Shown one piece after another: positions 12,701 to 21,774 of a stretch of DNA of 64,000 nt. Within the stretch, counting starts at the first letter, position 1, and every line of letters begins with the position of its first letter. The stretch comes from Latrodectus hesperus (taxonomy: Eukaryota; Arthropoda; Arachnida; Araneae; Theridiidae): NCBI GenBank assembly GCA_037975125.1, contig CM075853.1, positions 74,604,609 to 74,668,608 of the forward strand. Reading direction: 5' to 3'. The translations under genes were made by a program, and so were the position numbers. The notes below the pieces were generated by a model, which worked only from the letters and a program-made list of their open reading frames with translations, did no database searches and was not told the origin of the DNA.

Positions 12701-13872
12701 GTGTAAGGAGCCATCAACTCATTAAATGTACTTCTAGCAATTTCGTTGGATGCTACCGATTCTAAGTTCTTTTTTATTTTGTCACACTGAGGCCGCAAAT
12801 GACTATAAGAACCACATTCATAACATCGGAGTTGTTTTCTTTTTTCGAATTCCTTTTCATGTGAATAATTAGAATTTTTATTCTCGACTCTTTTAGGAAC
12901 ATGAGATTTATGATTCCGAACTACTTCATTAAACTTAAAGGCACGGTTTTCATTTTGTTGACGAAAACCAAAATTATTTCGAGGGAGTTTTGTAAAATCT
13001 TTCGTCTTAAAACTATCTCTTAAACTTTCATATTCATCTATTTTCTCTGCCAGATCATACGGCGAATTTATTTTAAGCCATTCCGCCAAAAAATGTTCCT
13101 TAATTTCAATTGGCACACGACGTTTCAATTGATCTGTTACCATTAGTTCCTTAAGCTGTTCAAATGTCGTTATTTCTAATTCCGTAAGCCATTCCGTAAA
13201 GTAACTATTCAATTCTTGTGCATAATTTCTCCATGATTTGTCTGACGTTTTCTGGTGTCTAAGAAACAATTGTCTTAATTTTTCGCTATTTAACTTGAAT
13301 CGTTTAAGAATAATTTCCTTCACGTAATCGTAATCATCAGCCCTTTCTGGAGGTTCTCTAGCTAACATGTTAGATATCTCTGAAGGTAAAGCACTTACAA
13401 GATAAACTACCCATTCGTTTTTTGGAATATGAGCCATTTCTGCTCTACGCTCAAAATTTATTAAGTATAAACTCATCTCATCTTTCCTTTCATCGAATTT
13501 TGGCGTTATTTGCATTAATTGAATTTTTTGAGCATGTTCAGTCCTATTTGTAACTGATTCTGTGTTCGAAATTGCAGCATTTGAAGAGATTTCCAGACGT
13601 TTCATTTCCAAAATATGTTCTCTTTCTTCACGTCTAATTCTTTCTTCTTTTTCTTCTCGCCTAATTCTTTCCTCTTTTTCTTCCTGTTCCCTTTTAACTC
13701 TTTCCTCGATTACCCTATCTAATATACATTTCACTTCTTCCTCGTTAAAGTTTTTACTAGTTAAAATTAATTTTTTAATATCTGGGATTTTAAAAGAATC
13801 TGGAACCATTTCCCCTAACTCTTCAGCTACTTCTACTAAATCTCCCTTTTTCCCCCGTGCTAAAAAAGCCAT
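9691..13872 (-). CDS. Gag-Pol polyprotein, integrase before reverse transcriptase
   Basis: A single frame of 1393 residues. Approximate map: charged Glu/Lys/Arg-rich coil 50-92; capsid region about 120-290 with a SCAN-like stretch from about 197; CCHC zinc knuckle 350-363 (C-x2-C-x4-H-x4-C); aspartic protease with DTGA at 406-409; integrase with zinc-finger His626, His632, Cys662, Cys665, catalytic Asp695, Asp754 and Glu789 (34 residues between the last two) and a GPY/F-like tail near 927; reverse transcriptase from about 1057 with Asp1142 and YLDD at 1203-1206; start of RNase H with Asp1355. All expected catalytic residues are present. The start codon has A at -3 and G at +4. Gag and Pol are fused without a stop or frameshift between them. 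The frame ends about 11 codons past the slippage point at 9721-9727, where the RNase H sequence moves to the -1 frame. The domain order is the oddity: Ty1/copia-like, with Ty3/gypsy-like domain sequences. Confidence 0.95.
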   Translation of the reverse strand: MAFLARGKKGDLVEVAEELGEMVPDSFKIPDIKKLILTSKNFNEEEVKCILDRVIEERVKREQEEKEERIRREEKEERIRREEREHILEMKRLEISSNAAISNTESVTNRTEHAQKIQLMQITPKFDERKDEMSLYLINFERRAEMAHIPKNEWVVYLVSALPSEISNMLAREPPERADDYDYVKEIILKRFKLNSEKLRQLFLRHQKTSDKSWRNYAQELNSYFTEWLTELEITTFEQLKELMVTDQLKRRVPIEIKEHFLAEWLKINSPYDLAEKIDEYESLRDSFKTKDFTKLPRNNFGFRQQNENRAFKFNEVVRNHKSHVPKRVENKNSNYSHEKEFEKRKQLRCYECGSYSHLRPQCDKIKKNLESVASNEIARSTFNELMAPYTSIGTVNGIQMPILRDTGATLDLICGKYVKPDMFTKEKVWLRTPLDETLVCLPIAEVEINCELGHILTKAAVLRDSLDQGRYLLGNKTAALFEEIKKHEEVKIHMINAIETRAQKRRKENSTNKEIIDSEIESSRSCFLTKQNEELEQNTILPPLETEVEGMDLIKTSPEEFAREQKVCEDLKPLFEQAKRQSSKDNKYIIINQLLFYNKMDNDGTVRRLLVVPKKFRNQLKGICHEITAAHLGITKTKDMLCKTFYWPNCFKEIENFVKSCDKCQRVGKPQDKKRAPLKLVPVIPEIFTRINVDACGPLPITSCGNRYIITAICMSSKYPDAIPVPDIRSTTVIDAFLQIFSRMGFPRELQSDQGTSFMSVLTSEFLEKFGIKVVHSSVQHPQSNPVERLHRTLKRILKVLCLEKGTDWEKILPQALFALRTCIHDSTGYSPAELVHGRNLRTPVTLLYENLTGKTIEEDSVIAYVFNLLNRMKRCQELAVKNMTEAKEKQKLWYDRKATKREFKENDLVLVVAPSRSNKFSVHWIGPGKVVKRLSDTNYVIQFPDKEKLHVYHVNMLKPYFQRPEDVNLIFTSNSDNEDIDSEKEDIPSFEINSSTLLETFPESCFNEKLEDDQKKQLSRLLIQFIDIFSNEPGCTELAELDIELESNKSIIAKPYRMSPRQTEILKSEVDKMLKLKVVEPGESDYTSPLILVEAPGKEPRPCIDYRRLNEVTRTQYYPLPNIEERVESVSKAKFISLLDLTRGYWQIPLSPKAQRYAAFTTTFGVYKPLRMAFGLKNAPYYFSKLMADLLKNCEHFAVPYLDDIAIYSLTWSDHIQHLKCVLEKIRFAKLTVKPLKCKFAQLRVKYLGHFVGQGQRTPGDIKVKAITDFERPSSKTEVRAFLGLVGYYRKYIPEFSVVAAPLSDLLKGKSKKGTVIWNNNCEKAFIELKNTLIKKPVLYSPDFQKQFIIQCDASNLGIGVVLSQRDQNENEHPILFLSKNFRNLRKIIAL
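9721..9727 (-). promoter_or_regulatory. Frame break at a slippery-type heptamer (A AAT TTT)
   Basis: In the zero frame the codons here read AAA AAT TTT, giving the heptamer A_AAT_TTT, which fits the X_XXY_YYZ rule for -1 ribosomal slippage. A -1 shift here moves exactly into the frame carrying the rest of RNase H. The position, inside a catalytic domain, is unlike known programmed sites, which lie between domains. A one-base deletion, real or from assembly, is the simpler reading. Confidence 0.4.
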
Positions 13873-14823
13873 TTTATTTATTAACGCTTTATCTCAGAAG
13901 AGATGCAATAATGAGAGAAACAACAGACTACACCCACCTATATGCAAAATTTCGTAAATAACTATAGAAATTATTTAACACACTCTACTAATATAAACAT
14001 ATCCATAACATTTAAAAAACTTAAATGAAAACAAACTATATTGTAATACAACAAATAGTGTATAGATAGAAAATCATATATTTTGAGAAGAAGAACAAGT
14101 TTATTAAATCTTCTACTCTCGATTTCAAGTTTTTTTATCACCAAGCTAATGCTTAATACTCAGATAAATTGAATTATTAATCAAAAATGTATAAATTTAT
14201 AAAATCAGATTCTTATACAAATACTATTATATTAAAACAGAAAATGAAATTATATTATTTTTGAATCCTTATTTAATTCAAAATATAGAACACTCTACAA
14301 TTCTTAACAACAATATAAATTAAAAGCTTTAACTAATCTAAACCAGAAATCAGCTTTCGATTTTAAATCAATAAACTTAGTTAGTTAATCATACACGACA
14401 TGAAAATGATAATAACGTACGATATTTTAAACAGTAAGAAAATATCTTTTCAAATCTTTATCAATGAAAATAAACATGCGTTTCTAAATATCAAATAAAT
14501 CAGTTTGATACTTTACAAACAAAAATCAAAAACATATCAATAAATCTCACATTACTTTAAATTCAAACCTATTTGTAATCATGTACTTTCGTTTTCACAT
14601 AACGAAATCAAAACCTTTCTAAAGTATATATTACTTTCATAAAATCTACTTTCAGTGAAACATTCAAAAAATTATGAATTTAAGTGTACTTTCGATTTTA
14701 CACATTAATCTATAACAACATAGTTATTTTAACATATTCCTACGTGAATTGAAATACATCAACCACATAAAAATTATGAAATGCAAATTTATAATAAGAT
14801 ACACTTTTCTTATAAAAAATATT

Positions 14824-15014
14824 ACACTGTAAATTCGAATACACGAAATACAGAAATTAGCTTTTGTAATATGGAATACACCATTTACAAACTTATAAAC
14901 AAAATTAATTGATATAGCATGAACACTGTAAATTCGAATACACGAAATACAGAAATTAGCTTTGTAATATGGAATACACCATTTACAAACTTATAAACAA
15001 AATTAATTGATATA
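14824..15014. repeat. Tandem duplication, period 99 bp, in the leader
   Basis: Two head-to-tail copies start at 14824 and 14923, each beginning ACACTGTAAATTCG. Over about 92 compared bases they differ by one base: a T run of four in the first copy is three in the second. The near-identity says the duplication is recent or kept uniform by reverse transcription. Confidence 0.93.
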
Positions 15015-15211
15015 ACAAGAAAACCACGTAAATAAGATTGGAACTAAATATTCTATAAATTTATATAACATTCCAAACTATTTATTTTCAATAGTAGCCA
15101 GAGAAAGATTGATCAAAATGGCCTACCTGTATTCCAACATTGCGGCACGTAATCCAATATAGTGCACATAATTAATTTCCATAATGGATGCTAATGCAAA
15201 GCATTAAAAAA

Positions 15212-15231
15212 GCATCAAACCGCTGCCACCA
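15212..15231 (-). promoter_or_regulatory. Candidate primer-binding site, tRNA-Leu type
   Basis: On the coding strand TGGTGGCAGCGGT begins 12 nt inside the 5' LTR. It is complementary to the last 13 bases, including CCA, of a eukaryotic tRNA-Leu (AAG type) whose 3' end I recall as ACCGCTGCCA plus CCA. The 12-nt gap to the LTR is larger than the usual 0-5 nt. The tRNA match is from memory and needs the host's own tRNA set. Confidence 0.6.
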
Positions 15232-15243
15232 AAAACATAAGTT

Positions 15244-15458
15244 TGTTATGAAACAAACAAACAAATAAATGACTCCAATTTTGAAACATACACATTTAAT
15301 TAAAAAAATGAACAAAATTTACAAGGAGCCATGTATGGGTTCGCTACAATCTCTCTCGCCTGCTTCGCGTACAATGAGAGTCTCTCTGAATCAAAAACAA
15401 AAAAGAAAAAAAAAACATAGGATCTTAAAATCGAAAGTGCCGATGGTGAGACATTACA
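15244..15458 (-). repeat. 5' LTR of the retrotransposon
   Basis: 215 bp, identical to the LTR at 8846-9060. Because both LTRs are copied from one template at insertion, zero differences over 215 bp imply a young insertion or recent gene conversion. Confidence 0.97.
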
Positions 15459-15462
15459 ACTG
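15459..15462. repeat. Target-site duplication, right copy (ACTG)
   Basis: Matches 8842-8845 exactly and directly abuts the outer end of the right LTR. Confidence 0.85.
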
Positions 15463-18400
15463 ATTCGAAAAAATGCTTTTTAATTTTTATAAGGGCTGAA
15501 TAAAAATTTTAAGTGTGGCAAAAAAAATTAATAATATATTAACAAGACTAATGATATCTGCATCAAAGCTCAAGAACAAAATAAATTACTAACAATAAAA
15601 TAATAAATACATGTTTATTAAACAGAAAAAAGAAAAATTATGATAAAATAAAATTACTAGATCACGTACGTATTATAATAAAAATTTAATGATGTGTAAT
15701 ATGAATGATATGTATAACATAGTAATTTAAAATATTATTAAAACTTCCTTGAAACTGATTATAATACTTAATTATTAATAACATAATAAATATGTGATTG
15801 TTTTTGAATGAATAGTCAATCATTTTCAAAGAAGATTTTTTATTATAATAATTTTTACATGCAATAGTGTTATTACTTTCTTGATGTCTATGAAATGTTT
15901 TTCAATCAACTTCAGAAATTACCATTATTGACATAGAATGCTAACAACAACGTGAGAGTTCTTATATGAAATAAATCTGAATAATATTTAGAAGCACAGA
16001 ATCAAAAATATCGTGGATAAAAATTTCAAAAATATCGTGGATATAAAGAGTAGAAAATTTGTAAGTAAAAATATATGAATTCACATTACAAAAAATTATA
16101 ATTCAGTATTGAATGTGCTAATTAGCAAATGATTTATCCTAAAATTAGAATCTAAATCGTAATTTCAAAAACTTAGCAAATTTTCTAGTTAAATGTTAAC
16201 TTATAATGGGTGTGCAATATTTGCTATTAATTCTTGTGTTCTTTTTATACATAAGACGAATTACTGGTTACAATGTAATCCTGATATTATTTCTAAGTTC
16301 TTATGGATTATAATAGAAAATATTTGATGGCAGTTATTTCTTGTGATTAAATTTAAAGAATTAAAAACTGCATACACCAACTAAATTTATGCTTATTATT
16401 CTGATAAATTCTTGACATAAAATTAAACTTCAAACGAAATTTGTAGCATTAAACTTTAAAAAAAAGGTAAAATAAAATCAAAAATTAAAAAAAATTATTG
16501 CTTAAAAATTAAAGAATTTTATATATTAATATTTACATAAAGAATTAAATTTAATCCTCTTACCTGTTATTATAGACAAAATTTACAAAATTGTTTATTT
16601 ATAAATGCCATTAATGCTTTGAAATTATGAAATTTGACAAAATTCTCTGCTTATTAAATATGGTGATTCAAAATATTAATAAATCAAATATTTAAAATCC
16701 TTGGTTAATTCTTTTTTTGAATTTTGAGATAAAAATTCAGGTGAAAGTTAGAATAATAAAATTTTATTCAACTGATTTTGTTTACGTAACCGTAAGTTGC
16801 ACAATAGGATTATTAATAACAGTAGGGATTCATTCTTGTATAGTAAAGACTGCACCCTGTAATATTCAAATGAGGTTGATATTCAAGAGGCTTTCGTACC
16901 CCAAACTATACTAATGAAATTTAACTCGAACGTTTAACGCTGATATATTCACTATCAGAGCAATGATTTTCCTCATGATTAGATTTAGATCTAGAGACAT
17001 AAGAGTGGTGCTATTACCAACTAAGAGGGCTATAATATTTAGGAATTTACTCACATTTTCACTAATCCGAGTGAAGATAGAGTGCATTTACTTAAATAAT
17101 CATTGTCAAAATTAAAAAAAAGTACTTTTGCTTCTTCATAAGCTTTCATTTTAATTTGATTTTTCTGCGTCATATATAATATGGTTCGTATATAAAAATG
17201 CAATGACAGTGAAAAGTTTGATTTTACATTTTATTTCACAAAAAATAAATTCTTGAATTAGCATCAATACTCTTAGAATAAAGACTGATGAAATCAAATT
17301 TTGATGCGTTTCGTTGAAAGGAACATCGTATTATGTATTTCATTTAAAAGCATTGAGCAGCATTAAAATTTTAAAACATTTATACACACATAAAAAATAA
17401 ATATGTCTAATACATAAAGAATGAAATTGTGAGAACATTTATAATAATTAAGGAATTATCAGGTTTGTCATGGTGCTTTTGGCGAGGAAATACCGTGTTT
17501 GATTCCAGCTGCTGTCTAACAATGAAAGATGAATAATACACTGGGAGTTTTCTAGGTTTTCTTCCTGGTGAATGAAATTCATTATCTATGAGAATTTCTC
17601 CCGGAACGAAACAAGAAGGAGGAATCTATGGTAAAAATATTCTATGACAACTTAAGATAGAAATTCTGTGCCATTATGTGATATAAAAATCGATGGATTT
17701 ATATACTTTAAAGCTGTAGAGCTTCATGCGATTTACCTATTTAAAATAGAAAATAGAGTTCCGTAATAAAATAAATTAGCAATTGAATTCATTTATAACA
17801 ATAGTTAAAATATTTAAAATTCTATCTTGTAATTAAAAAAATGAAATTTACATGAGAGAATATACATTCTCGAAATATATAAAATATATAAACTATATAG
17901 GTACTTAGTTTTTCTCCATTTGCATCTGATATTCAAATATAGTTTATTTTACAATTCTTATTAACTAAAGTATAGTGTGATAATAAAGTATTACTTTAAG
18001 AATGAAATAATAATTTTCAAAGATATAACTATTTTATTCATAGTTATAGTTGCATACTGCGCAATTTTATAAGTAGTTCAAGTTCTTCATAATATATTCT
18101 TAAATTTGAGACTATGGAATATCAAGAATTATATTCCAGGACTTATAAATTACTTGTATAGTAAAAATAAGTCTAAAAATGAGTTAATGGTTTCGCTAAA
18201 AATTAAAGGGCAATAAGGAAACAGATATACATATTTTTAGAAATAATTAGAGCAATGAGATGGAAGAAAATAATTAAAAGTTGGACTTAAATATAAAGAT
18301 ATTTATTTCCTGATCAAAAATATACTAATTATTTTTAAATAAGAATTACAAAATGTCAATTTAAAAAATAATTAAGCTAACCATTGTTAAACTTAATATT

Positions 18401-18639
18401 ACTTAGGTGAAACAACAAACTGAATTGTAACTGATAAAAAGGAATAAATTCTAATTTTTAGAATTTTGAGTAAGTGAATTAACTAATTTCAAGAATTGTG
18501 AATTTCAGCTATGCGAAAATAAGGAATTTAAAATTCCTCTTCTTCAGATTGCTAAAATTTGAAATTTGAACTGTGAAAATATAATTTATACATATTTCAC
18601 AGATAATAAACAGCAAATGAAAAAAAATTAATTTAAACT
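15463..18639. other. A+T-rich non-coding DNA, no gene seen
   Basis: Nothing in it resembles a protein domain or RNA gene. A short direct repeat containing AAAATATCGTGGAT lies near 16003-16040. A run resembling a tRNA B-box lies near 17498 but has no matching tRNA fold. Confidence 0.55.
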
Positions 18640-19130
18640 TCATGAAAGAGATGTTCGGTGAAATCCACTCCCATAAATTTGAAAGCTGACAACTCAGATT
18701 AACTTTTAAACTAAATTTTTATGCAATCCATTATCTCTTCTAAGAACGACACAGATACATATTTTTACCAAATTTTTATATAAATTTTTAACACGAAATT
18801 CGTAAGGTAGATTTGTGTAATAGTAAAATTTTCTTGTGAATACTCATTTTTTCATTTCATGTTGAACCTTTCCATTAATAGAGAGCAACTTTTCAGCAAA
18901 ACCTTTAATTTATTAAATCTATTATGAATGAGAACTTTAAAGCCAGTAGATTTATAGCAAAGGCTAGATTACTAATTCTAGAAAGTTAATATAGTGTTGC
19001 AGATAGCCTAAAGTCTATTCTCGTTATAAGTCATTTATACAGTCATCACAGGTATTACCTGGGTTCAGGAATTTTCTATTCATATGATACCAGTCTCCAT
19101 ATTCATATGATACCAGGAAGAAATTGTAAA

Positions 19131-19433
19131 ATTGTCTAACCCCCTTAAGCCCCTCAAGTCCTATTATGCTGCCTCATCGTGGCGAGGGTGGTGACACTGC
19201 GTGGAATGGGCGAAGTACGTCTGGAGATTTTTCTTCTGGTAGAGTCACCCAAGGCCATTCCATTATACCCAGCTAAAGCATAAAGGCAAAGGACAAAGTC
19301 AGACTTCTTCCCTCGGGCGTCCAAGGTCTTGTACCAACAGAAGCTGCTTTTTTTCTCCATTTACCTTGAATTCCATTTGATGCGCATGCAGAAAGAACAA
19401 AAACAAGTCTTTTCTATTAGGATTAACTATTAA
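19131..19433. repeat. G+C-richer unclassified insertion next to the mariner
   Basis: This block is distinctly richer in G+C than its surroundings and is missing from duplicate copy B, so it arrived after the duplication. A 68-residue open frame lies on the minus strand (19154-19360), rich in Arg/Ser/Thr and matching no family I recognise. It is likely part of a mobile element, but no terminal repeats or transposase motifs are visible. Confidence 0.4.
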
Positions 19434-19636
19434 GTTGGGGAATAAGTTCCTAGCGTTTTTACCAAAGGCTTTTGTTTAAACAAAAACAATAATTATATCA
19501 ATAAGTCAATCAATTATATATTTGTCGTTGCTATTTACAACCTCTTTCCACCTCTCGACCAATTTTTGATGCCGTTTCGCCAAAAATCACCTGGTCTGAT
19601 GTCAAGGAAGTTGTTGAGCCATTTTCTAAAGACCTC
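19434..19636 (+). repeat. Left inverted arm of the foldback mariner
   Basis: Pairs with 19934-20138. Read on the minus strand it encodes a second, frameshifted copy of the transposase C-terminus, so the repeat extends well past the terminal repeat into coding sequence. Confidence 0.85.
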
Positions 19637-20065
19637 TTCGTGCATTGGGAAATGTTCGAAAAGAATGCCACAGTCAACAAGGAGCTCTACATTGCCCAGC
19701 TACACCACGTAAATGAGGCTATTCGACTGAAAAGACCTGATCGACATGGTCAAATCATATTCCTTCACGATAACGCCAGGCCCCAAGTTGCACAATTCGT
19801 CAAAGCCGCACTCCAAGAGCTCGAATGGGATGTCCTTCAGCATCCACCGTATTCTCTTGACCTTGAACCGACCAATTACCATATTTTTCGTACCTTGTCA
19901 AACCATATGAAGGGTGTTACTTTCGATAATAATGAGGTCCTTAAAAACTGGCTCAACAACTACTTTGACACTAGACCAGATGATTTTTGGCGGAACGGCA
20001 TCAACAAATTGGTCGAGAGGTGGGAAGAGGTTGTAAACAGCAACGTCGAATACATAATTGATTAA
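19637..20065 (+). pseudogene. Mariner transposase, C-terminal part only
   Basis: About 142 residues remain of a family that is usually about 345 long. The helix-turn-helix domains and the first catalytic Asp are gone. The second catalytic Asp is present in HDNARPQ. The third motif reads LEPTNYH, where mariners have an Asp before the Tyr-His; the Asn lies exactly 34 residues after the second Asp, so the DD34D triad has become D-34-N. The C-terminal WRNGINKLVERW motif is typical of mariners. There is no real start: the reading begins at the junction with the inverted left arm, and the first methionine-like codon is GTG. The product cannot be an active transposase. Confidence 0.9.
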
Positions 20066-20138
20066 CTTATTGATATAGTTATTGTTTTTTGTTTAAATAA
20101 AAGTCTTTGGTTAAAATGCTACGAACTTATTCCCCAAC
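19934..20138 (+). repeat. Right inverted arm of the foldback mariner
   Basis: Genuine 3' end of the mariner: the transposase C-terminus, its stop at 20063-20065, and the terminal repeat ending in TTCCCCAAC. It pairs with 19434-19636. Confidence 0.85.
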
Positions 20139-20483
20139 CCAATTCATTTGAGTATATGAACTTTTCCATTTTTAAACACTGATGAAAAACAGGAGATGAA
20201 TATTATGTTTGGGATTTCTCAAGTTCTTCTGTCGGGAGAGTAAACGGAAATATTCTTTGATTATTTTCTTTCAACATGAGATCGAGTTCACCACCATAGA
20301 TATTCTTCTGGATTCGAAAGTAAAATGAAGGGGATGTTTTAAAAAGCCTTACATCAGTTTTCAACTGTTAAGATATCTCATTATGGGGTAATAATAATAC
20401 ATCAGAAAACCAAAAACTTGCTAAATTTGAAAGACATAGATAAAGATGTGGAGTCTGAATTCACGTATTTAAAAAACACGTAT

Positions 20484-20497
20484 GTTGGGGAATAAGT
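20484..20497 (+). repeat. Isolated mariner terminal-repeat fragment
   Basis: GTTGGGGAATAAGT, 14 bases, is identical to the outer end of the left arm at 19434-19447 and in the same orientation. A G-rich 14-mer is unlikely to recur by chance in such A+T-rich DNA. It may be a leftover end of a second, deleted copy. Confidence 0.5.
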
Positions 20498-21672
20498 GAT
20501 AAATTGTTACTTAAATTAATTGATCAGTTGATGAAAGTTGATGAGTACCGAACTTTATAATCACGAATCATCATTGCACTTATTTAATTGCTTAACTATT
20601 TATCGCATATTTTTTCTATGTTAAAGTATTCAGTTAGTCTCTCACCAATGAATTAAATTTATCCTTTTTAAATATTATTAATCATTCATCTTTATAATTG
20701 AACATACCTTTACACTCTAACAGATAAAATGCGCCAATTATTGCAATGTCACGTAACTTTCTTTGAATTCTCAAAAAGTCTCAGTTATAGAACTCTGGAA
20801 TTGATTTTTTATTATTTTTGAAATTTGAAAAATAAAAATTTTAAAAATAGAATAATGGAAGTGAAATGATATTCATCATTAATGATATCATATGTCACAT
20901 AAAATGTTACCATTTTGTCATTTAATCTTGCAATTACATATTACTTGTTAATAAGGAATATAGGTTCTAATTTCTAAGGCGTAACTTGCCTTAACGTTTT
21001 CTAATTAATCTCAATAACCGTGGAAAACGAATAACCGTTAAATAATAGTTTAATGGGTATTCATTTCTTATGATAATTTTCTTATACAATATCAGTAGAA
21101 GACACTTTTGATATTTCCAGAATTATTTCATGATCAATAAAACCAGCTTCAAATGTTTTTTCCTTCTAAACAAAGAAAACAGTATAACATAATCTTTGAC
21201 AGTCTTTTCTTCGATCCAGATTTTTTTGGTCTCAAAAAATAATACTAGACAGTTAAATTTTGCTTATACATGTACAAAAATGTATATGTATGCAAAATAT
21301 TTGATTAGGTAATCAGCATAGTCCTTCACTGTATTAATATGTGGTATTTTTTTTAAAACATTTGATTTCTTGAAGTATTAGTTACTTACTTAATTTGCGT
21401 AAGTGAAACTTTTATAAGAAGTTGAAGTATTCTGTCAGTGAATTTCAAATTCATGCAAATATTGGGTTTTATATGAATACATTTTAAAAATTTGTATTAA
21501 ATTTGCTGGAAGCTATTTGTTAAATTATATTTGATTTATACTGATTTATATAAATTATAAATAATTTTTGATTATAACTGATTACTATTGTATTATTGAT
21601 GATTTGATTCATAAACAATAAGATTAAGAATGGACTAAGAAACTTTATAAAAACCTATTTTTGTTTAAAAGG

Positions 21673-21774
21673 AGACTGTATGTTAAAGAGTTTGATTGTA
21701 TGTTGATAAAAGAAGACTGTATGTTAAAGAGTTTGATTGTATGTTGATAAAAGAAGGCTGTTTGTTGAAAAAAT
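21673..21774. repeat. Tandem repeat, period 41 bp, about 2.4 copies
   Basis: Copies start at 21673 and 21714 (both AGACTGTATGTTAAAGAG) and a partial third at 21755. The first two are almost identical. The array is in duplicate copy A and is not seen in copy B. Confidence 0.85.

Larger units (their letters stand above)
13873..15243 (-). other. 5' untranslated leader of the LTR element
   Basis: 1371 bp of A+T-rich sequence between the 5' LTR and the Gag start codon. It has no open frame of note. It holds the primer-binding site next to the LTR and a tandem duplication at 14824-15014. A leader of this length is long for a gypsy element with such short LTRs and may carry the promoter, packaging or translation signals; none is recognisable by eye. 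Confidence 0.75.
8846..15458 (-). mobile_element. Complete Gmr1-like Ty3/gypsy LTR retrotransposon
   Basis: A 6613-bp LTR retrotransposon read on the minus strand. Seen directly: two identical 215-bp LTRs with TG...CA ends, a 4-bp target duplication, a candidate primer-binding site 12 nt inside the 5' LTR, a 1371-bp untranslated leader, one gag-pol frame, the rest of RNase H in the -1 frame, a purine-rich tract before the 3' LTR, and no envelope gene. The pol domains run protease, integrase, reverse transcriptase, RNase H. Ordinary Ty3/gypsy elements have integrase last. The integrase-first order with gypsy-type RT and a GPY/F-like integrase tail is the hallmark of the Gmr1-like group, described originally from deuterostomes. 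LTR identity implies a recent insertion. The only visible defect is one frame change inside RNase H. Assignment to the Gmr1-like group is by domain order and motif style, not by phylogeny. Confidence 0.93.
19434..20138 (+). mobile_element. Foldback mariner remnant with ~205-bp inverted arms
   Basis: The left arm (19434-19636) is an inverted copy of the right arm (19934-20138), about 89% identical by eye. The outer 80 bp or so look like mariner terminal repeats (GTTGGGGAATAAGTTC at each end). The arms then continue into transposase coding sequence, which true terminal repeats do not. So the left end is not the original 5' end: it is an inverted duplicate of the 3' end, joined to a transposase gene that has lost its N-terminal half. 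The spacer is 297 bp. No TA duplication is clear at either edge. A transcript across it could fold into a long imperfect hairpin. Confidence 0.85.

Noticed and set aside
12113..13957. Plus-strand frames at 12113-12364 and 13562-13957
   Set aside because: They are antisense shadows of the Gag-Pol frame, with composition mirroring its Glu/Lys-rich coil.
17495..17510. B-box-like GTTTGATTCC as a sign of a tRNA or tRNA-derived SINE
   Set aside because: No cloverleaf, no convincing A box at the right distance and no A-rich tail or duplication.
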